52,631 nucleotides of DNA, taken from Georgenia thermotolerans (GTDB taxonomy: Bacteria; Actinomycetota; Actinomycetes; Actinomycetales; Actinomycetaceae). Position 1 is the first letter of the stretch; each line of letters starts with the position of its first letter. The stretch is taken from the NCBI RefSeq assembly GCF_009193185.1, contig NZ_VUKF01000033.1:1-52631 (forward strand), in the 5' to 3' direction. A program made the position numbers and the translations under genes. This document shows positions 40,504 through 49,959 of this stretch, piece after piece. Below the pieces are notes generated by a model. The model had not been told where the DNA came from. It ran no database searches and saw only the letters and a program-made list of their open reading frames with translations.

Positions 40504-40537
40504 GGTGCCGCCGCAGCCCACGTGGCGCGGCGGCACC
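40504..40537 (+). terminator. Terminator after the binding-protein gene
   Basis: GGTGCCGCCGC (40504-40514) and GCGGCGGCACC (40527-40537) form a perfect 11-base stem, extended by GCC/GGC inside the loop, 20 bases after the stop. No U-tract. Confidence 0.7.
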
Positions 40538-40600
40538 GGTGTTTCCGGCCGAGCCTCCTCGGGTGCCGCACGAGCGACCGCGCGCGGGAGCCCGGAGACC

Positions 40601-40641
40601 GACGGCGAAGGCCCCGACCACTGGTCGGGGCCTTCGCCGTC
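40601..40641. terminator. Strong hairpin terminator of gltA
   Basis: A 20-base perfect inverted repeat: GACGGCGAAGGCCCCGACCA (40601-40620) and its complement (40622-40641), with a minimal loop. It lies 18 bases beyond the gltA stop on the minus strand and may also stop transcripts from the binding-protein gene. Confidence 0.85.
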
Positions 40642-40658
40642 GTCGGGGCGCCTAGGCG

Positions 40659-41960
<1,302 letters not shown>

Positions 41961-42054
41961 GTGTCCCCTCCTCGGGATGTGGCCCTCTGACGAGCGCCTC
42001 GTTGCGAACCCCCGGGCTCCGGTGGTGCCCGAGGGGGGCGTGATCCGACACACA

Positions 42055-42112
42055 ACGATAGGCCATCGCGAGGGCGCCGCTCGAATTCGCCCGGTTTGTG
42101 ACCCCCGGCACA
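42055..42112 (-). promoter_or_regulatory. gltA promoter with CRP/GlxR-like site
   Basis: The minus-strand -10 box TATCGT lies at 42060-42055. TGTGA-CCCCCG-GCACA (42097-42112), inside the longer inverted repeat TTTGTG-N8-CACAAA, matches the CRP-family pattern TGTGA-N6-TCACA at all but one position, and is centred about 57 bases before the predicted start. In corynebacteria gltA is a known target of the CRP-type regulator GlxR. The repeat could instead be a terminator stem for dapC. Confidence 0.4.
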
Positions 42113-42119
42113 AAGGGCC

Positions 42120-43262
42120 TCAGAACAGGCGTCCGCCCCCGCCCAGCCGGTCCGCGGCCGCCGCCACCCGCTCGTCCGTGGCCGTCAGCGCCACCCGCAC
42201 GTAGCCCTCGCCGTGGGGGCCGTAGAAGCTGCCCGGCGCCACGAGGATGCCGCGGTGGGCCAGGGCGTCGACGAGCTCCCAGGAGCCGACGTCGTCGCGC
42301 CCGGCGGCGCGCACCCACAGGTACAGGCCGGCGGCCGTGGCGGGGTCCAGCGCCAGCCCGGCCGCCTCGACGGCGCCGAGCAGCACCTCGCGCCGGGCGC
42401 GGTAGCGCTCGCGCTGGGCTGCCACGTGGGCGTCGTCGGCGAGGACGGCGGTCATGGCGGCCTGGACGGGGAACGGCACGATCATCCCCGCGTGCTTGCG
42501 CACCTCGGTCAGCGGGCCGACCAGGGCGGGGTCCCCGGCCACGAACGCGGCCCGGTACCCGGCGAGGTTGGACTGCTTGCTCAGGGAGTACAGCGCCAGC
42601 AGGCCGGCGTGGTCCCCGCCGGTCACCCGCGGGTCGAGCAGCGAGGGCACCCCCTCTTCGGTCCACGGCGCGCGCCAGGGCAGCTCGGCGTAGCACTCGT
42701 CGGAGGCGACGACGGCGCCGCGCTCGCGCGCCCAGGCCACCACCGCGGCGAGCTGGTCCACGCCGAGCACGTGCCCGTCGGGGTTGCCCGGGGAGTTCAG
42801 CCAGACCAACCGCGTGCGCTCGGGCCAGGTGGTGGGGTCCTCGCCCACCGGGACCGGGGTGGCCCCGGCCAGCCGGGCGCCGACGTCGTAGGTGGGGTAG
42901 GCCGCCCGCGGGTGGACGACGACGTCGCCCTCCCCCAGCCCGAGCAGGGCCGGCAGCAGGGCCACCATCTCCTTCGAGCCCAGGGTGGGCAGGACGCCGT
43001 CGACGCCGAGGTCCGGCACGCCCCGGCGCCGGGCGAACCAGGCGACGACGGCCTCGCGCAGGGCGAGCGTGCCGACGGTCTGGGGGTAGCCCGGGGCGTT
43101 GGCGGCCTCCCGCAGCGCCTCCTGGGCGACGGCGGGGGTCGGGTCGACGGGCGTGCCGACGGAGAGGTCGACGATGCCGCCCGGGTGCGCCGCGGCGCGG
43201 GTCTTCGCCGGCGCGAGCGAGTCCCAGGGGAAGTCGGGCAGCGCGCGGCCGTGGAGCGGCAC
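42120..43262 (-). CDS. dapC: N-succinyldiaminopimelate aminotransferase
   Basis: The 380-residue class I/II aminotransferase has GIVDLSVGTPVDPTP at its start, ASDECYAELPW with the PLP Asp, and the Schiff-base Lys in LYSLSKQSNLAGYRAAF. Actinobacterial DapC has these features and follows fdxA, as here. It adds an amino group from glutamate to N-succinyl-2-amino-6-ketopimelate, the step after DapD. GTG at 43262 lies 2 bases after the ferredoxin stop, so the pair is co-translated. With ddh and dapD in the same window, the succinylase branch looks complete except for dapE. Confidence 0.9.
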   Translation of the reverse strand: MPLHGRALPDFPWDSLAPAKTRAAAHPGGIVDLSVGTPVDPTPAVAQEALREAANAPGYPQTVGTLALREAVVAWFARRRGVPDLGVDGVLPTLGSKEMVALLPALLGLGEGDVVVHPRAAYPTYDVGARLAGATPVPVGEDPTTWPERTRLVWLNSPGNPDGHVLGVDQLAAVVAWARERGAVVASDECYAELPWRAPWTEEGVPSLLDPRVTGGDHAGLLALYSLSKQSNLAGYRAAFVAGDPALVGPLTEVRKHAGMIVPFPVQAAMTAVLADDAHVAAQRERYRARREVLLGAVEAAGLALDPATAAGLYLWVRAAGRDDVGSWELVDALAHRGILVAPGSFYGPHGEGYVRVALTATDERVAAAADRLGGGGRLF

Positions 43263-43264
43263 GC

Positions 43265-43582
43265 TCAGGCCTGCGGGGGCAGGGCGGCGATCATCGGGTC
43301 GTCCTTGTCGATGACGCCCATCTTCGCCGCGCCGCCCGGGGAGCCGAGGTCGTTGAAGAACTCGACGTTGGCGCGGTAGTAGTCCGACCAGATCTGGGGC
43401 GTGTCGTCCTCGTAGAAGATCGCCTCGACCGGGCACACCGGCTCGCAGGCGCCGCAGTCCACGCACTCGTCGGGGTGGATGTACAGCATCCGCTTGCCCT
43501 CGTAGATGCAGTCGACCGGACACTCGTCCACGCAGGCCCGGTCCTTGACGTCCACACACGGCTGGGCGATCACGTAGGTCAC
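43265..43582 (-). CDS. fdxA: 7Fe ferredoxin
   Basis: The 105-residue protein TYVIAQPCVDVKDRACVDECP carries the cysteines of a [3Fe-4S] and part of a [4Fe-4S] cluster, and CVDCGACEPVCPVEAIFYED completes the [4Fe-4S]. The C-terminal 40 residues (QIWSDYYRANVEFFNDLG) are the usual extension of actinobacterial 7Fe ferredoxins, which carry electrons to cytochromes P450 and other oxidoreductases. GTG at 43582 with AAGGAAG upstream fits better than longer starts. The dapC gene follows 2 bases after its stop. Confidence 0.94.
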   Translation of the reverse strand: MTYVIAQPCVDVKDRACVDECPVDCIYEGKRMLYIHPDECVDCGACEPVCPVEAIFYEDDTPQIWSDYYRANVEFFNDLGSPGGAAKMGVIDKDDPMIAALPPQA

Positions 43583-43961
43583 GGAAGCTTCCTTTCCTCG
43601 CTGGCCACGGCGCGGTGGCGCCCATGGCGACGTCGGCCCCCAGTATCCCGCAAGTCCGTGGCGGTGCACGAACCTGCGCCTGTCCTCGGGCGCGCTGCGC
43701 GCGGCGCCCGGCCGCGCGAGGGCCGCCGTCGCGTCGCACTCGTCCCCGGGCCCGTCCCGCTTTCCGGCTCCGGCCCCGGCCCCGGCCCGCGCCCCGGGCG
43801 GATCGAGCCCGAGTGCGACGAAACTGCTGCCACGACACCCCGATCATCGCAATATCGTCACAATCGCCGTGCCCCCTGGCCCTGACGCACCTCGGGGCCA
43901 TGGCACGCGCGGGGCGGGCGCCGATTTTCCTGGGCGCGGCGCCGAGGGGCAGGCTGGGCGC
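43583..43961. other. Non-coding gap between fdxA and the small SH3-like gene
   Basis: I see no gene in these 379 bases. A GATACT-like minus-strand sequence near 43635-43650 could be an fdxA -10 box. At about 43845-43865 there is an A/T-richer stretch (CGCAATATCGTCACAATCG). No strong hairpin was noticed. Confidence 0.4.
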
Positions 43962-44204
43962 ATGACGCCCGCCGCTGACGCCCCTCGCCCGCTGCCCTGG
44001 CTGGAATGGAGCGTGGGCGAGCGGGTCGTGGTGCGCTACCGCGTCGAGGGCGGGTACTCCGACGCGCTGGGCGACCTGCTCGAGGTGCGGCCCGACGGCG
44101 TCCTCGTGCGTACCCGGCGCGGGGACGTGGAGGTGCCCGCCGAGCTGATGGTCACGGGCAAGCGGGTGCCGCCCCCGCCGCGGGTGGCCCCGCCTGCGCG
44201 CTGA
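43962..44204 (+). CDS. Small SH3-like barrel protein, similar to N-terminal domain of Rv0428c-type acetyltransferases
   Basis: The 80-residue protein GERVVVRYRVEGGYSDALGDLLEVRPDGVLVRTRRGDVEVPAELMV is a set of short alternating strands flanked by Pro-rich ends. It resembles the N-terminal SH3/tudor-like domain that actinobacterial Rv0428c-like GNAT proteins carry before the acetyltransferase, but here the frame stops before any GNAT part. A GNAT gene does lie close by (44318-44812) but on the other strand. CAGGCT lies 6 bases before the ATG, possibly a leaderless promoter. Assignment is from recalled resemblance and is moderate. Confidence 0.65.
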   Translation: MTPAADAPRPLPWLEWSVGERVVVRYRVEGGYSDALGDLLEVRPDGVLVRTRRGDVEVPAELMVTGKRVPPPPRVAPPAR

Positions 44205-44317
44205 GCACGTGCTCGCTCGACGCCGCGCTGAGCCGGCGTCCGGACCGCGTCCGGCACGCCGGCCGTGGCCCGGTACGCCCGACGCGGCGCGGCACGCCGG
44301 CGCGCGCGGTCAGGCTC

Positions 44318-44812
44318 TCAGGCGCGGACCCCGGCGTTCTCGGCGCCGAACTCCGCCAGCGCCTCGCCGGTGAGACGGAAGGTGGTCCACTCGTCCTGCG
44401 GGCGCGCGCCCAGGCTCCGGTAGAACCCGATGGACGGCTCGTTCCAGTCCAGCACCGCCCACTCCACCCGGGCGTAACCGCGCTCGACCGCGATCTGCGC
44501 CAGGGTCCGCAGGAGCGCCCGGCCGTGCCCGCGACCGCGCGCCTCGGGGCGCACGTAGAGGTCCTCGAGGTAGATCCCGTGCACGCCCTCCCATGTGGAG
44601 AAGTTCCGGAACCACAGCGCGAAGCCCTGGACCTCGCCGTCGTCCTCCGCCACGTGGGCGAAGACCGCGGGCGCGGGCCCGAACAGCGCCGCGTGCAGGC
44701 CCTCCTCGGTGGCCTTGACGGCGTCGGGCTCGCGCTCGTAGGTCGCCAGGTCGCGGACGAGCTGGAGGATGACCGGCACGTCCTCCGGCCGGACGGGACG
44801 GATGTGGCTCAT
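44318..44812 (-). CDS. GNAT family acetyltransferase (diamine/thialysine acetyltransferase-like)
   Basis: The 164-residue protein has the GNAT acetyl-CoA loop VRPEARGRGHGRALLRTLA, FRNFSTWEGVHGIYLEDLYV as in spermidine/thialysine N-acetyltransferases, and EWAVLDWNEPSIGFYRSLGA near the end. It would acetylate a small amine. GGAGG within the end of the VanW gene precedes its ATG at 44812, and only 3 bases separate the two genes, so it is the second gene of that operon. Confidence 0.88.
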   Translation of the reverse strand: MSHIRPVRPEDVPVILQLVRDLATYEREPDAVKATEEGLHAALFGPAPAVFAHVAEDDGEVQGFALWFRNFSTWEGVHGIYLEDLYVRPEARGRGHGRALLRTLAQIAVERGYARVEWAVLDWNEPSIGFYRSLGARPQDEWTTFRLTGEALAEFGAENAGVRA

Positions 44813-44815
44813 CGG

Positions 44816-47473
44816 TCAGCCCTCCGAGGACGCCGGACTCGGGGACGGGCTGTGGCTCGGCTCCGGTTTGGGTGAGGGCTTCTCCCCGCAGACGATCTTG
44901 TTCCACGGCTGGTAGGTCCACGACCACTTCTGGCTCTCGGGCGCCTGGCCGGCGCGCGAGCGCTCCCGGGTGACGGTGACGGTGAAGCCGTACTGCCCGC
45001 CGGACTCGGCGATGCACTTCTCCGCCGGGTTGTAGACGGTGGTCGGCTTGGTGATGTTGTAGTGGTCCGACGTCGTGACGTTCACGTCCCAGACCTTGGT
45101 GCTCCACAGCCGGGTGTGCACGCGGCCGTTACCCACCCAGGCGTGGACCAGGATCCCGTAGTCGGTGTTGTTGCGCCAGACCATGTCGATCTGGCCCTCC
45201 CACAGCGTCGCCTCGCGGCCGGCCGGGTAGCGGTCGAACCAGCGCGAGTGCGGCTGGTGGGTGACGTCGTCCATGCCGGAGATGAGGCCGACGTTGTACA
45301 TGTTGGTGGACAGCTGGGAGAGGCCGCCGCCGAGCGCGGTGGTGGAGAAGCCGTCCTCGACGACGCCGGAGGAGACGTACCCGTTGGCCGCGGTGATCGG
45401 GCCGAGCGCCTTGAGCAGGGAGAACTCCTCCCCCGGTTTGACGATCACGCCGGTCACCTTGGCCGTGCCGACCTCGAGGTTCTTGGTGCGCACCGGGTCG
45501 TACGGCATCGGCGTGGAGAAGTCGGCGATGATCTCCTTGATGCCGAGGGCCTGGGCGTCCTCGGTGCTGAACTCCGGCTCGGCGTCGACGAGCTGCACCG
45601 TGGCGGTGCGGTCGCTGGAGGTGCCGGCGGTTGCCACCGCCTGGGCGAGCTCCTTCGGGTCCAGGCCCCGGCCCGAGGTCGAGGGCACGATCTCCGGCTG
45701 CGCGCTGGCGTTGAGGATGATCTTCGCGTCCTCGCCGGCCACGCCGATCTCCGGGTTCGCCTCCTGGACGGCCTCGGCGAGGCCGTCGCCGTCCATCTCC
45801 AGCTCGAGGGCGCCGTCGTGATCGACGAAGCTCGCGTGCGCCGCGAGCGTCTCGGGGCTGAGCTGCGCGAGCTTGTCCTCCACGCTCACTGCCACCGGCC
45901 CGGAGACGAGCGGGTGGGCAAGCTCGGTCATGGCCTTCTCGACCGCCGCCGCGTTGACGGCGGGCTGGACCTCCTTGGTGGGCAGCTCGATCGGGCGCTC
46001 GGCCGAGAGCCACTCGCTCAGCACGAGCTGCTGGGCGGCCTCGACGTCGACCGACCGGCCCGCCACGGGCTCGGTGGGCTCCGGCGTGGCTCCCGTGAAG
46101 GCGATCGCACCCTCGACCGGGGCGACGTCGAGCTCGCTGGCCGCTGTCTCCAGGGCCTTGTGCAGGGCGCCCTCGTCGACGGTGGACACGGCCTGCGCCT
46201 CGCCGCGGCCGAAGATGTGGCCCCACAGCACGCGCGGGTCGAGGGAGAAGCCGACGAGCCGGTCGAGCGTGGCGTCGGCGTCGAGCGCGAGGCCGACGGC
46301 GGCGGGGTCGATGCTGGAGACGTTCTCCCCTCCGATCGACACCGGCACGACCTCGCCCTGGACGTCCGCGAGGCCGCTCTCGAGCCGCTGGCGCGCCTCG
46401 TCCGCGGGCAGCCCGCCGATCGAGACGCCGGCGACGACGGTGCCGTTGGGCACCTTGTCGCCGACGAACCAGGCGCCGATCCCGTAGGCGACGGCGGCGA
46501 CGGCCACGACGATCGCGGCGACGACCAGGCCGCGCTTGTGGCTCTTGCGGGGTGCGTCGGCCTGGGCCGGGAACTGCGCGAGCGGGGAGGCAGGGGCCAT
46601 GGGCTCGTCCTTCACGGGGTTGAGCCGCTCCGTCGGCGCCGCGGCGGCGGGGGCCGGGGGCTCCGCGGGCGGGCTCACCTCGGTCTGGTCCGCGGCGGGC
46701 GCGGGCGGCATCGCTGTGGTCTCGTCCGCGGCGGCGGGCGGCATCGCTGTGGTCTCGTCCGCGGCGGCGGGCGGCATCGCCGCGGTCTCGTCCACGGCGG
46801 GCGCGGGCGGCATCGCCGCGGTCTGGTCCGCGGCGGGCGCGGGCGGCATCGCCGCGGTCTCTTCCGCGGCGGGCGCGGGCGTCGCCTCGGTCTCGGGGTG
46901 CGCCTCGGCGGGCGGGGTCTCCGCCGCCGGGCGGTCGGCGACGGGCAGGACCTGGGTCTCGTCCTCCGCCGGGGCGGGGTGCTGGGGAGCCACCGGCTCG
47001 ACCGACTCGGGAGCAGCCGGCTCGGCCCGCTCGGGAGCCCGCGGCTCGGCCGACTCGGCAGACGCCGGCTCCGGCTCCGCGGGAGCCGCCGTCGCGGCGA
47101 CGGCATCGGCCTCATCGGCGCGCTGGGGGGCCTTGGTGGCCTCGGCCTCGGCCTCGGCCTCGGCGTCAGCCTCCGGGCGCTCAGGAGCGGCCGGCCCGTC
47201 CTCGAGTGCGGCGCCGCGGTCCTCGGAAGGGTCCGCAGCCCCTTCGGCGGTGTCGGTCAGATCGCTGTCGGTCTCGGCGAGCGCGCCGCCGTCGCCGTTC
47301 CCCGGACGGTCCACGTCCGCTGTATCGTGTGGTCGTCGGGCCGAGAGCACCGCGTCCAGATCGTTCAGTCCAGAACCGCCGGGCTGGTCGGGGGTGGTGC
47401 GGGTGCCGTCGTCTCCGGCGAACGGTTCCCCGGAGGGCCCACCGTGTCGGCCGGGCATAGAGTCCTGTGCCAC
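44816..47473 (-). CDS. VanW family cell-wall protein with PG-binding domains and long acidic N-terminus
   Basis: The 885-residue protein (GTG at 47473, with GAGGA 10 bases upstream) has a cytoplasmic disordered part of about 310 residues rich in Ala, Pro, Glu and Asp, with 33-base coding repeats (ETTAMPPAAAD) at about 198-261, then one transmembrane helix at about 314-337. Outside are two PG_binding_4-type domains (GVSIGGLPADEARQRLESGL marks the first) and a VanW domain from about residue 650 (DFSTPMPYDPVRTKNLEVG, GGLSQLSTNMYNVGLISGMDD split over the core). A Ser/Pro tail ends it. VanW proteins are linked to peptidoglycan and glycopeptide resistance, but the reaction is unknown. A longer start (ATG in CATGCTGAGG) cannot be excluded. 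Confidence 0.88.
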   Translation of the reverse strand: MAQDSMPGRHGGPSGEPFAGDDGTRTTPDQPGGSGLNDLDAVLSARRPHDTADVDRPGNGDGGALAETDSDLTDTAEGAADPSEDRGAALEDGPAAPERPEADAEAEAEAEATKAPQRADEADAVAATAAPAEPEPASAESAEPRAPERAEPAAPESVEPVAPQHPAPAEDETQVLPVADRPAAETPPAEAHPETEATPAPAAEETAAMPPAPAADQTAAMPPAPAVDETAAMPPAAADETTAMPPAAADETTAMPPAPAADQTEVSPPAEPPAPAAAAPTERLNPVKDEPMAPASPLAQFPAQADAPRKSHKRGLVVAAIVVAVAAVAYGIGAWFVGDKVPNGTVVAGVSIGGLPADEARQRLESGLADVQGEVVPVSIGGENVSSIDPAAVGLALDADATLDRLVGFSLDPRVLWGHIFGRGEAQAVSTVDEGALHKALETAASELDVAPVEGAIAFTGATPEPTEPVAGRSVDVEAAQQLVLSEWLSAERPIELPTKEVQPAVNAAAVEKAMTELAHPLVSGPVAVSVEDKLAQLSPETLAAHASFVDHDGALELEMDGDGLAEAVQEANPEIGVAGEDAKIILNASAQPEIVPSTSGRGLDPKELAQAVATAGTSSDRTATVQLVDAEPEFSTEDAQALGIKEIIADFSTPMPYDPVRTKNLEVGTAKVTGVIVKPGEEFSLLKALGPITAANGYVSSGVVEDGFSTTALGGGLSQLSTNMYNVGLISGMDDVTHQPHSRWFDRYPAGREATLWEGQIDMVWRNNTDYGILVHAWVGNGRVHTRLWSTKVWDVNVTTSDHYNITKPTTVYNPAEKCIAESGGQYGFTVTVTRERSRAGQAPESQKWSWTYQPWNKIVCGEKPSPKPEPSHSPSPSPASSEG
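46690..46880 (-). repeat. 33-bp coding repeats in the VanW gene
   Basis: Five to six units encode variants of AMPPAPAADQT/AMPPAAADETT. Two neighbouring 33-base units are identical, which shows recent copying. They lie in the disordered cytoplasmic part. Confidence 0.8.
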
Positions 47474-47519
47474 GTGCTGTTGTTCCTCTTCCCCGTCGCG
47501 CCGGGCGCACGACCTCAGC

Positions 47520-47525
47520 ATGGTA
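47520..47525 (-). promoter_or_regulatory. Possible -10 box of the VanW operon
   Basis: TACCAT on the minus strand (47525-47520) fits TAnnnT and lies about 47 bases before the chosen GTG start. No good -35 box. It supports the GTG at 47473 over longer starts. Confidence 0.4.
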
Positions 47526-47689
47526 AGCAACGGTTCCCGGGCCCGTCCCATGCGGACGGGCCACTTCATCAATCTGTGACCAATTGATCGCTGTGCGCGG
47601 AACCGGGCGTGTCCATTCCGATCGACGGCGCCTGTCACGTCAACGAGATCCCGGTCACGTCCCCGGACACCGGGCACGTCGCCCGGCCG

Positions 47690-48205
47690 TCACGACAAGG
47701 GGCGGATCCGTCCCAGGTAGTGCACCAGCGCCCCGGTGCCGGTGGCGCCGAGCGTGGCGTCGAGGACCTCCCCGACGACGACGTCGTGGTCGCCGGCGGT
47801 CTTGATCCAGGCGGTGCGGCACTCCAGCCACCCCTGCGCGTGGTCGACCAGGGCGGCGCCGGACAGCGGCCCGCGGTGGTGCGGCACCCCGATGAGCTGG
47901 CCCATGGCGGGCCGTCCGGGCATCGCCAGCCGCTCCGCGGCCACCTGCGCGCCGGCGTCGACGAGGCTGATGGCCCAGGTGTCGACGTCGTCGAGCGCCT
48001 CGCGCAGCCGGGCGTCGGAGTACACGCAGAACAGCACCATCGGCGGGCGCAGCGACACCGAGGCGACCGCCGTCGCCGTCATGGCGAGGTCCGTCTGCCC
48101 GGCGCGCACGGACACCACGGTCACTCCCCCGGCGAGCCGGCCCATCGTCGCCCGGTAGCGCTCGACGAGCTCCTCGGGGTCGGGGACCGCCGCCCCCTCA
48201 CTCAT
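47690..48205 (-). CDS. Flavin reductase family protein
   Basis: The 171-residue protein has the flavin reductase-like FMN fold: RATMGRLAGGVTVVSVRAG, AMTATAVASVSLRPPMVLFCV, WAISLVDAGAQVAAERLA and DHDVVVGEVLDA are typical. It reduces FMN or FAD with NAD(P)H, often for a partner monooxygenase; none is adjacent. Its ATG lies inside the end of the small membrane-protein gene (8-base overlap), so it is the third gene of the mshB operon. A link to redox balance with mycothiol is inference. Confidence 0.88.
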   Translation of the reverse strand: MSEGAAVPDPEELVERYRATMGRLAGGVTVVSVRAGQTDLAMTATAVASVSLRPPMVLFCVYSDARLREALDDVDTWAISLVDAGAQVAAERLAMPGRPAMGQLIGVPHHRGPLSGAALVDHAQGWLECRTAWIKTAGDHDVVVGEVLDATLGATGTGALVHYLGRIRPLS

Positions 48206-48608
48206 GGCGGCCGTGGCGTCGGGCGGGGTGCCGCACGCCCGCCGGGAGGTCGGCGTACCAGGACTTCGGGGTCGCGGCCGCGAGGGCCGCCGCGACGGGC
48301 AGCCCTAGGAGCCACACGCTGCTGGGCGCCCCCGAGGGCACGAGGACGTCGCCGCCGGGCCCGAGGAACGTCATCACCTGGCTTGTGAGGACGGCCGCCA
48401 GCCCGTACAGGACCACTCCGGCCATGTCCATCAGCGCCCGCGCGACGACGCCGCCCACCAGGACCATGAGCAGCGCCAGCCCCACCCCGAGCGGCACGGC
48501 GCCGAGCTGCCAGCGGTGCAGCATGGTCCCGCAGCCGGCGACGACGACGCCGAGCAGCACCACCGCCGCGACGCCGACCGCGGCGCCCGAGCGGTCCCGA
48601 GTCCTCAT
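48198..48608 (-). CDS. Small membrane protein, DUF6113-like
   Basis: The 136-residue protein has about four hydrophobic helices (VGVAAVVLLGVVVAG, LGVGLALLMVLVGGVVA, MAGVVLYGLAAVLTSQVM, VWLLGLPVAAALAAA) and a short basic tail. It sits between mshB and the flavin reductase gene with an ATGA overlap to mshB. Small membrane proteins of this kind are commonly found next to mshB in actinobacteria; function unknown. Confidence 0.75.
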   Translation of the reverse strand: MRTRDRSGAAVGVAAVVLLGVVVAGCGTMLHRWQLGAVPLGVGLALLMVLVGGVVARALMDMAGVVLYGLAAVLTSQVMTFLGPGGDVLVPSGAPSSVWLLGLPVAAALAAATPKSWYADLPAGVRHPARRHGRHE

Positions 48609-49774
48609 GGAACGATCTTCACCCCGAGGAACGCGGCGAGGCGCTCGATGCCCCGCGTGTCGGCGAGGCGGTCCCGCACGTCGAGACGGGCCAGGCCGAA
48701 GGTGCCCGCCAGGCTGTAGCGCTCGAGCACGGGGAGCTTCTCGGTGACGCTGTGGTGCACGGGCGCGACGTAGAGGTCGTCGACGCGGTCGAACCCGGGC
48801 ACCAGGTGCAGGCCGGTGGAGGCGAGGAGCGGCAGCAGCAGCCCGTTGGCGACGGCGAACCAGCCGCGGGCGGGCTGGCTGGGCAGCGCCACCTCCTCGT
48901 GCTGGACATCCTGGAGCTGGCTGCGGTGCGCGCGCAGCGCGGAGATCACGGCCGGCAGCACGGCGGCGTAGTCCACCACCGCGTCGACCTTCTCCGGGGG
49001 GAAGACGAACGGGGGCATCTCCGTCGTCGGCGGCAGCGTGGCCAGGACGTCGCCGCGGGTGCCGAACTGCGGGGCGTGGGTGAGCTTGTCCGTCAGCCAC
49101 TGCAGCGACTCCCGGTACCGGTCCTCGCGGGCGACGACCCAGACCACCACGGGCACCCGCCAGGGCTCCAGCCCGGCGAGCGGGTCGTCGGGGTCGTCGA
49201 CCTCGCTGGCCTCGTGGGCGAGCTCGACGGCGCGCATGGTCACCTGGTGCACGTGGACGTGGTCCGGGTGGCCGTACCCGCCCCGCGGGTCCTCGGTGAT
49301 GACCACCTGGGGCCGCTCCACCCGCAGCCGGGCGGCGAGCAGGCGGGCGACGACCTCGACCGGGACGGTGCTCAGGGCGTCCGGGCCGGCGTCGGGCAGC
49401 GGGCCGGCGACGCCGGGGCGCACCCAGACCATGCCGGAGTCGGTGAACCGGGCGGGCCGGCGGGCGGCGAGCCCGCGCACCTCGTCGAGGAAGTAGTGGC
49501 TGCGGACCCCCAGGGCCGCGCAGGCGCGGGCGAGCTCGCGGGTGCGCTGGTGGGCCAGGCCGACGGGGTCGCCGTCGAGATGGACGAGGTCCAGCGGGAT
49601 GACCTGGCCCCGCTCCCCCCGGGTGCCGACGACGACCGTGGTCGGCAGGCCGACCCGGGCGGCCGCCGCGAGCAGGCCGCCGGCGGTGATCGTCTCGTCG
49701 TCGGGGTGCGCGAAGACCCCCAGCACCCCACCTGTCGGCGGCTCCGCCTCTTTGGTGCTCAGTGTCGACGCCAT
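48605..49774 (-). CDS. mshB: Mycothiol biosynthesis deacetylase MshB
   Basis: The 389-residue LmbE-type enzyme has the metal motif GVFAHPDDE (His 23, Asp 26) and a later GGYGHPDHVHVH with the third ligand, plus RGERGQV and VVITEDPRGGYG. It deacetylates GlcNAc-Ins during mycothiol synthesis, the main thiol of actinobacteria. It is longer than the M. tuberculosis enzyme (about 300 residues) by a C-terminal part. ATG at 49774 follows a weak site. A strong terminator for typA lies just upstream. Mca, a related amidase, has similar motifs; the neighbouring small membrane protein favours MshB. Confidence 0.9.
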   Translation of the reverse strand: MASTLSTKEAEPPTGGVLGVFAHPDDETITAGGLLAAAARVGLPTTVVVGTRGERGQVIPLDLVHLDGDPVGLAHQRTRELARACAALGVRSHYFLDEVRGLAARRPARFTDSGMVWVRPGVAGPLPDAGPDALSTVPVEVVARLLAARLRVERPQVVITEDPRGGYGHPDHVHVHQVTMRAVELAHEASEVDDPDDPLAGLEPWRVPVVVWVVAREDRYRESLQWLTDKLTHAPQFGTRGDVLATLPPTTEMPPFVFPPEKVDAVVDYAAVLPAVISALRAHRSQLQDVQHEEVALPSQPARGWFAVANGLLLPLLASTGLHLVPGFDRVDDLYVAPVHHSVTEKLPVLERYSLAGTFGLARLDVRDRLADTRGIERLAAFLGVKIVP

Positions 49775-49838
49775 GGTTCCATCATGACCGCTTACCCCGA
49801 CCCCGCCAGCGAAACGGGCGCCGTCGCCCCCTGACGCC

Positions 49839-49875
49839 GAGAGGCCAGGCCCACGGCGGTGGGACCTGGCCTCTC
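49839..49875 (-). terminator. Terminator after typA
   Basis: GAGAGGCCAGG (49839-49849) pairs with CCTGGCCTCTC (49865-49875); CCCAC and GTGGG extend the stem inside, leaving a GGCG loop and one bulged base. It lies about 85 bases after the typA stop on the minus strand, before mshB. Confidence 0.8.
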
Positions 49876-49959
49876 GGGAGGACGCGCGGACGCCGGCGGA
49901 ACGGCGTCCTCGAGCGCACCGGCGCGCGCGGAGCGGCGTCAGGCGGCGACGCCGGACCG

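Noticed and set aside
43615-43960. Small frames in the fdxA upstream gap
   Set aside because: None has a ribosome site, known domain or sensible composition.
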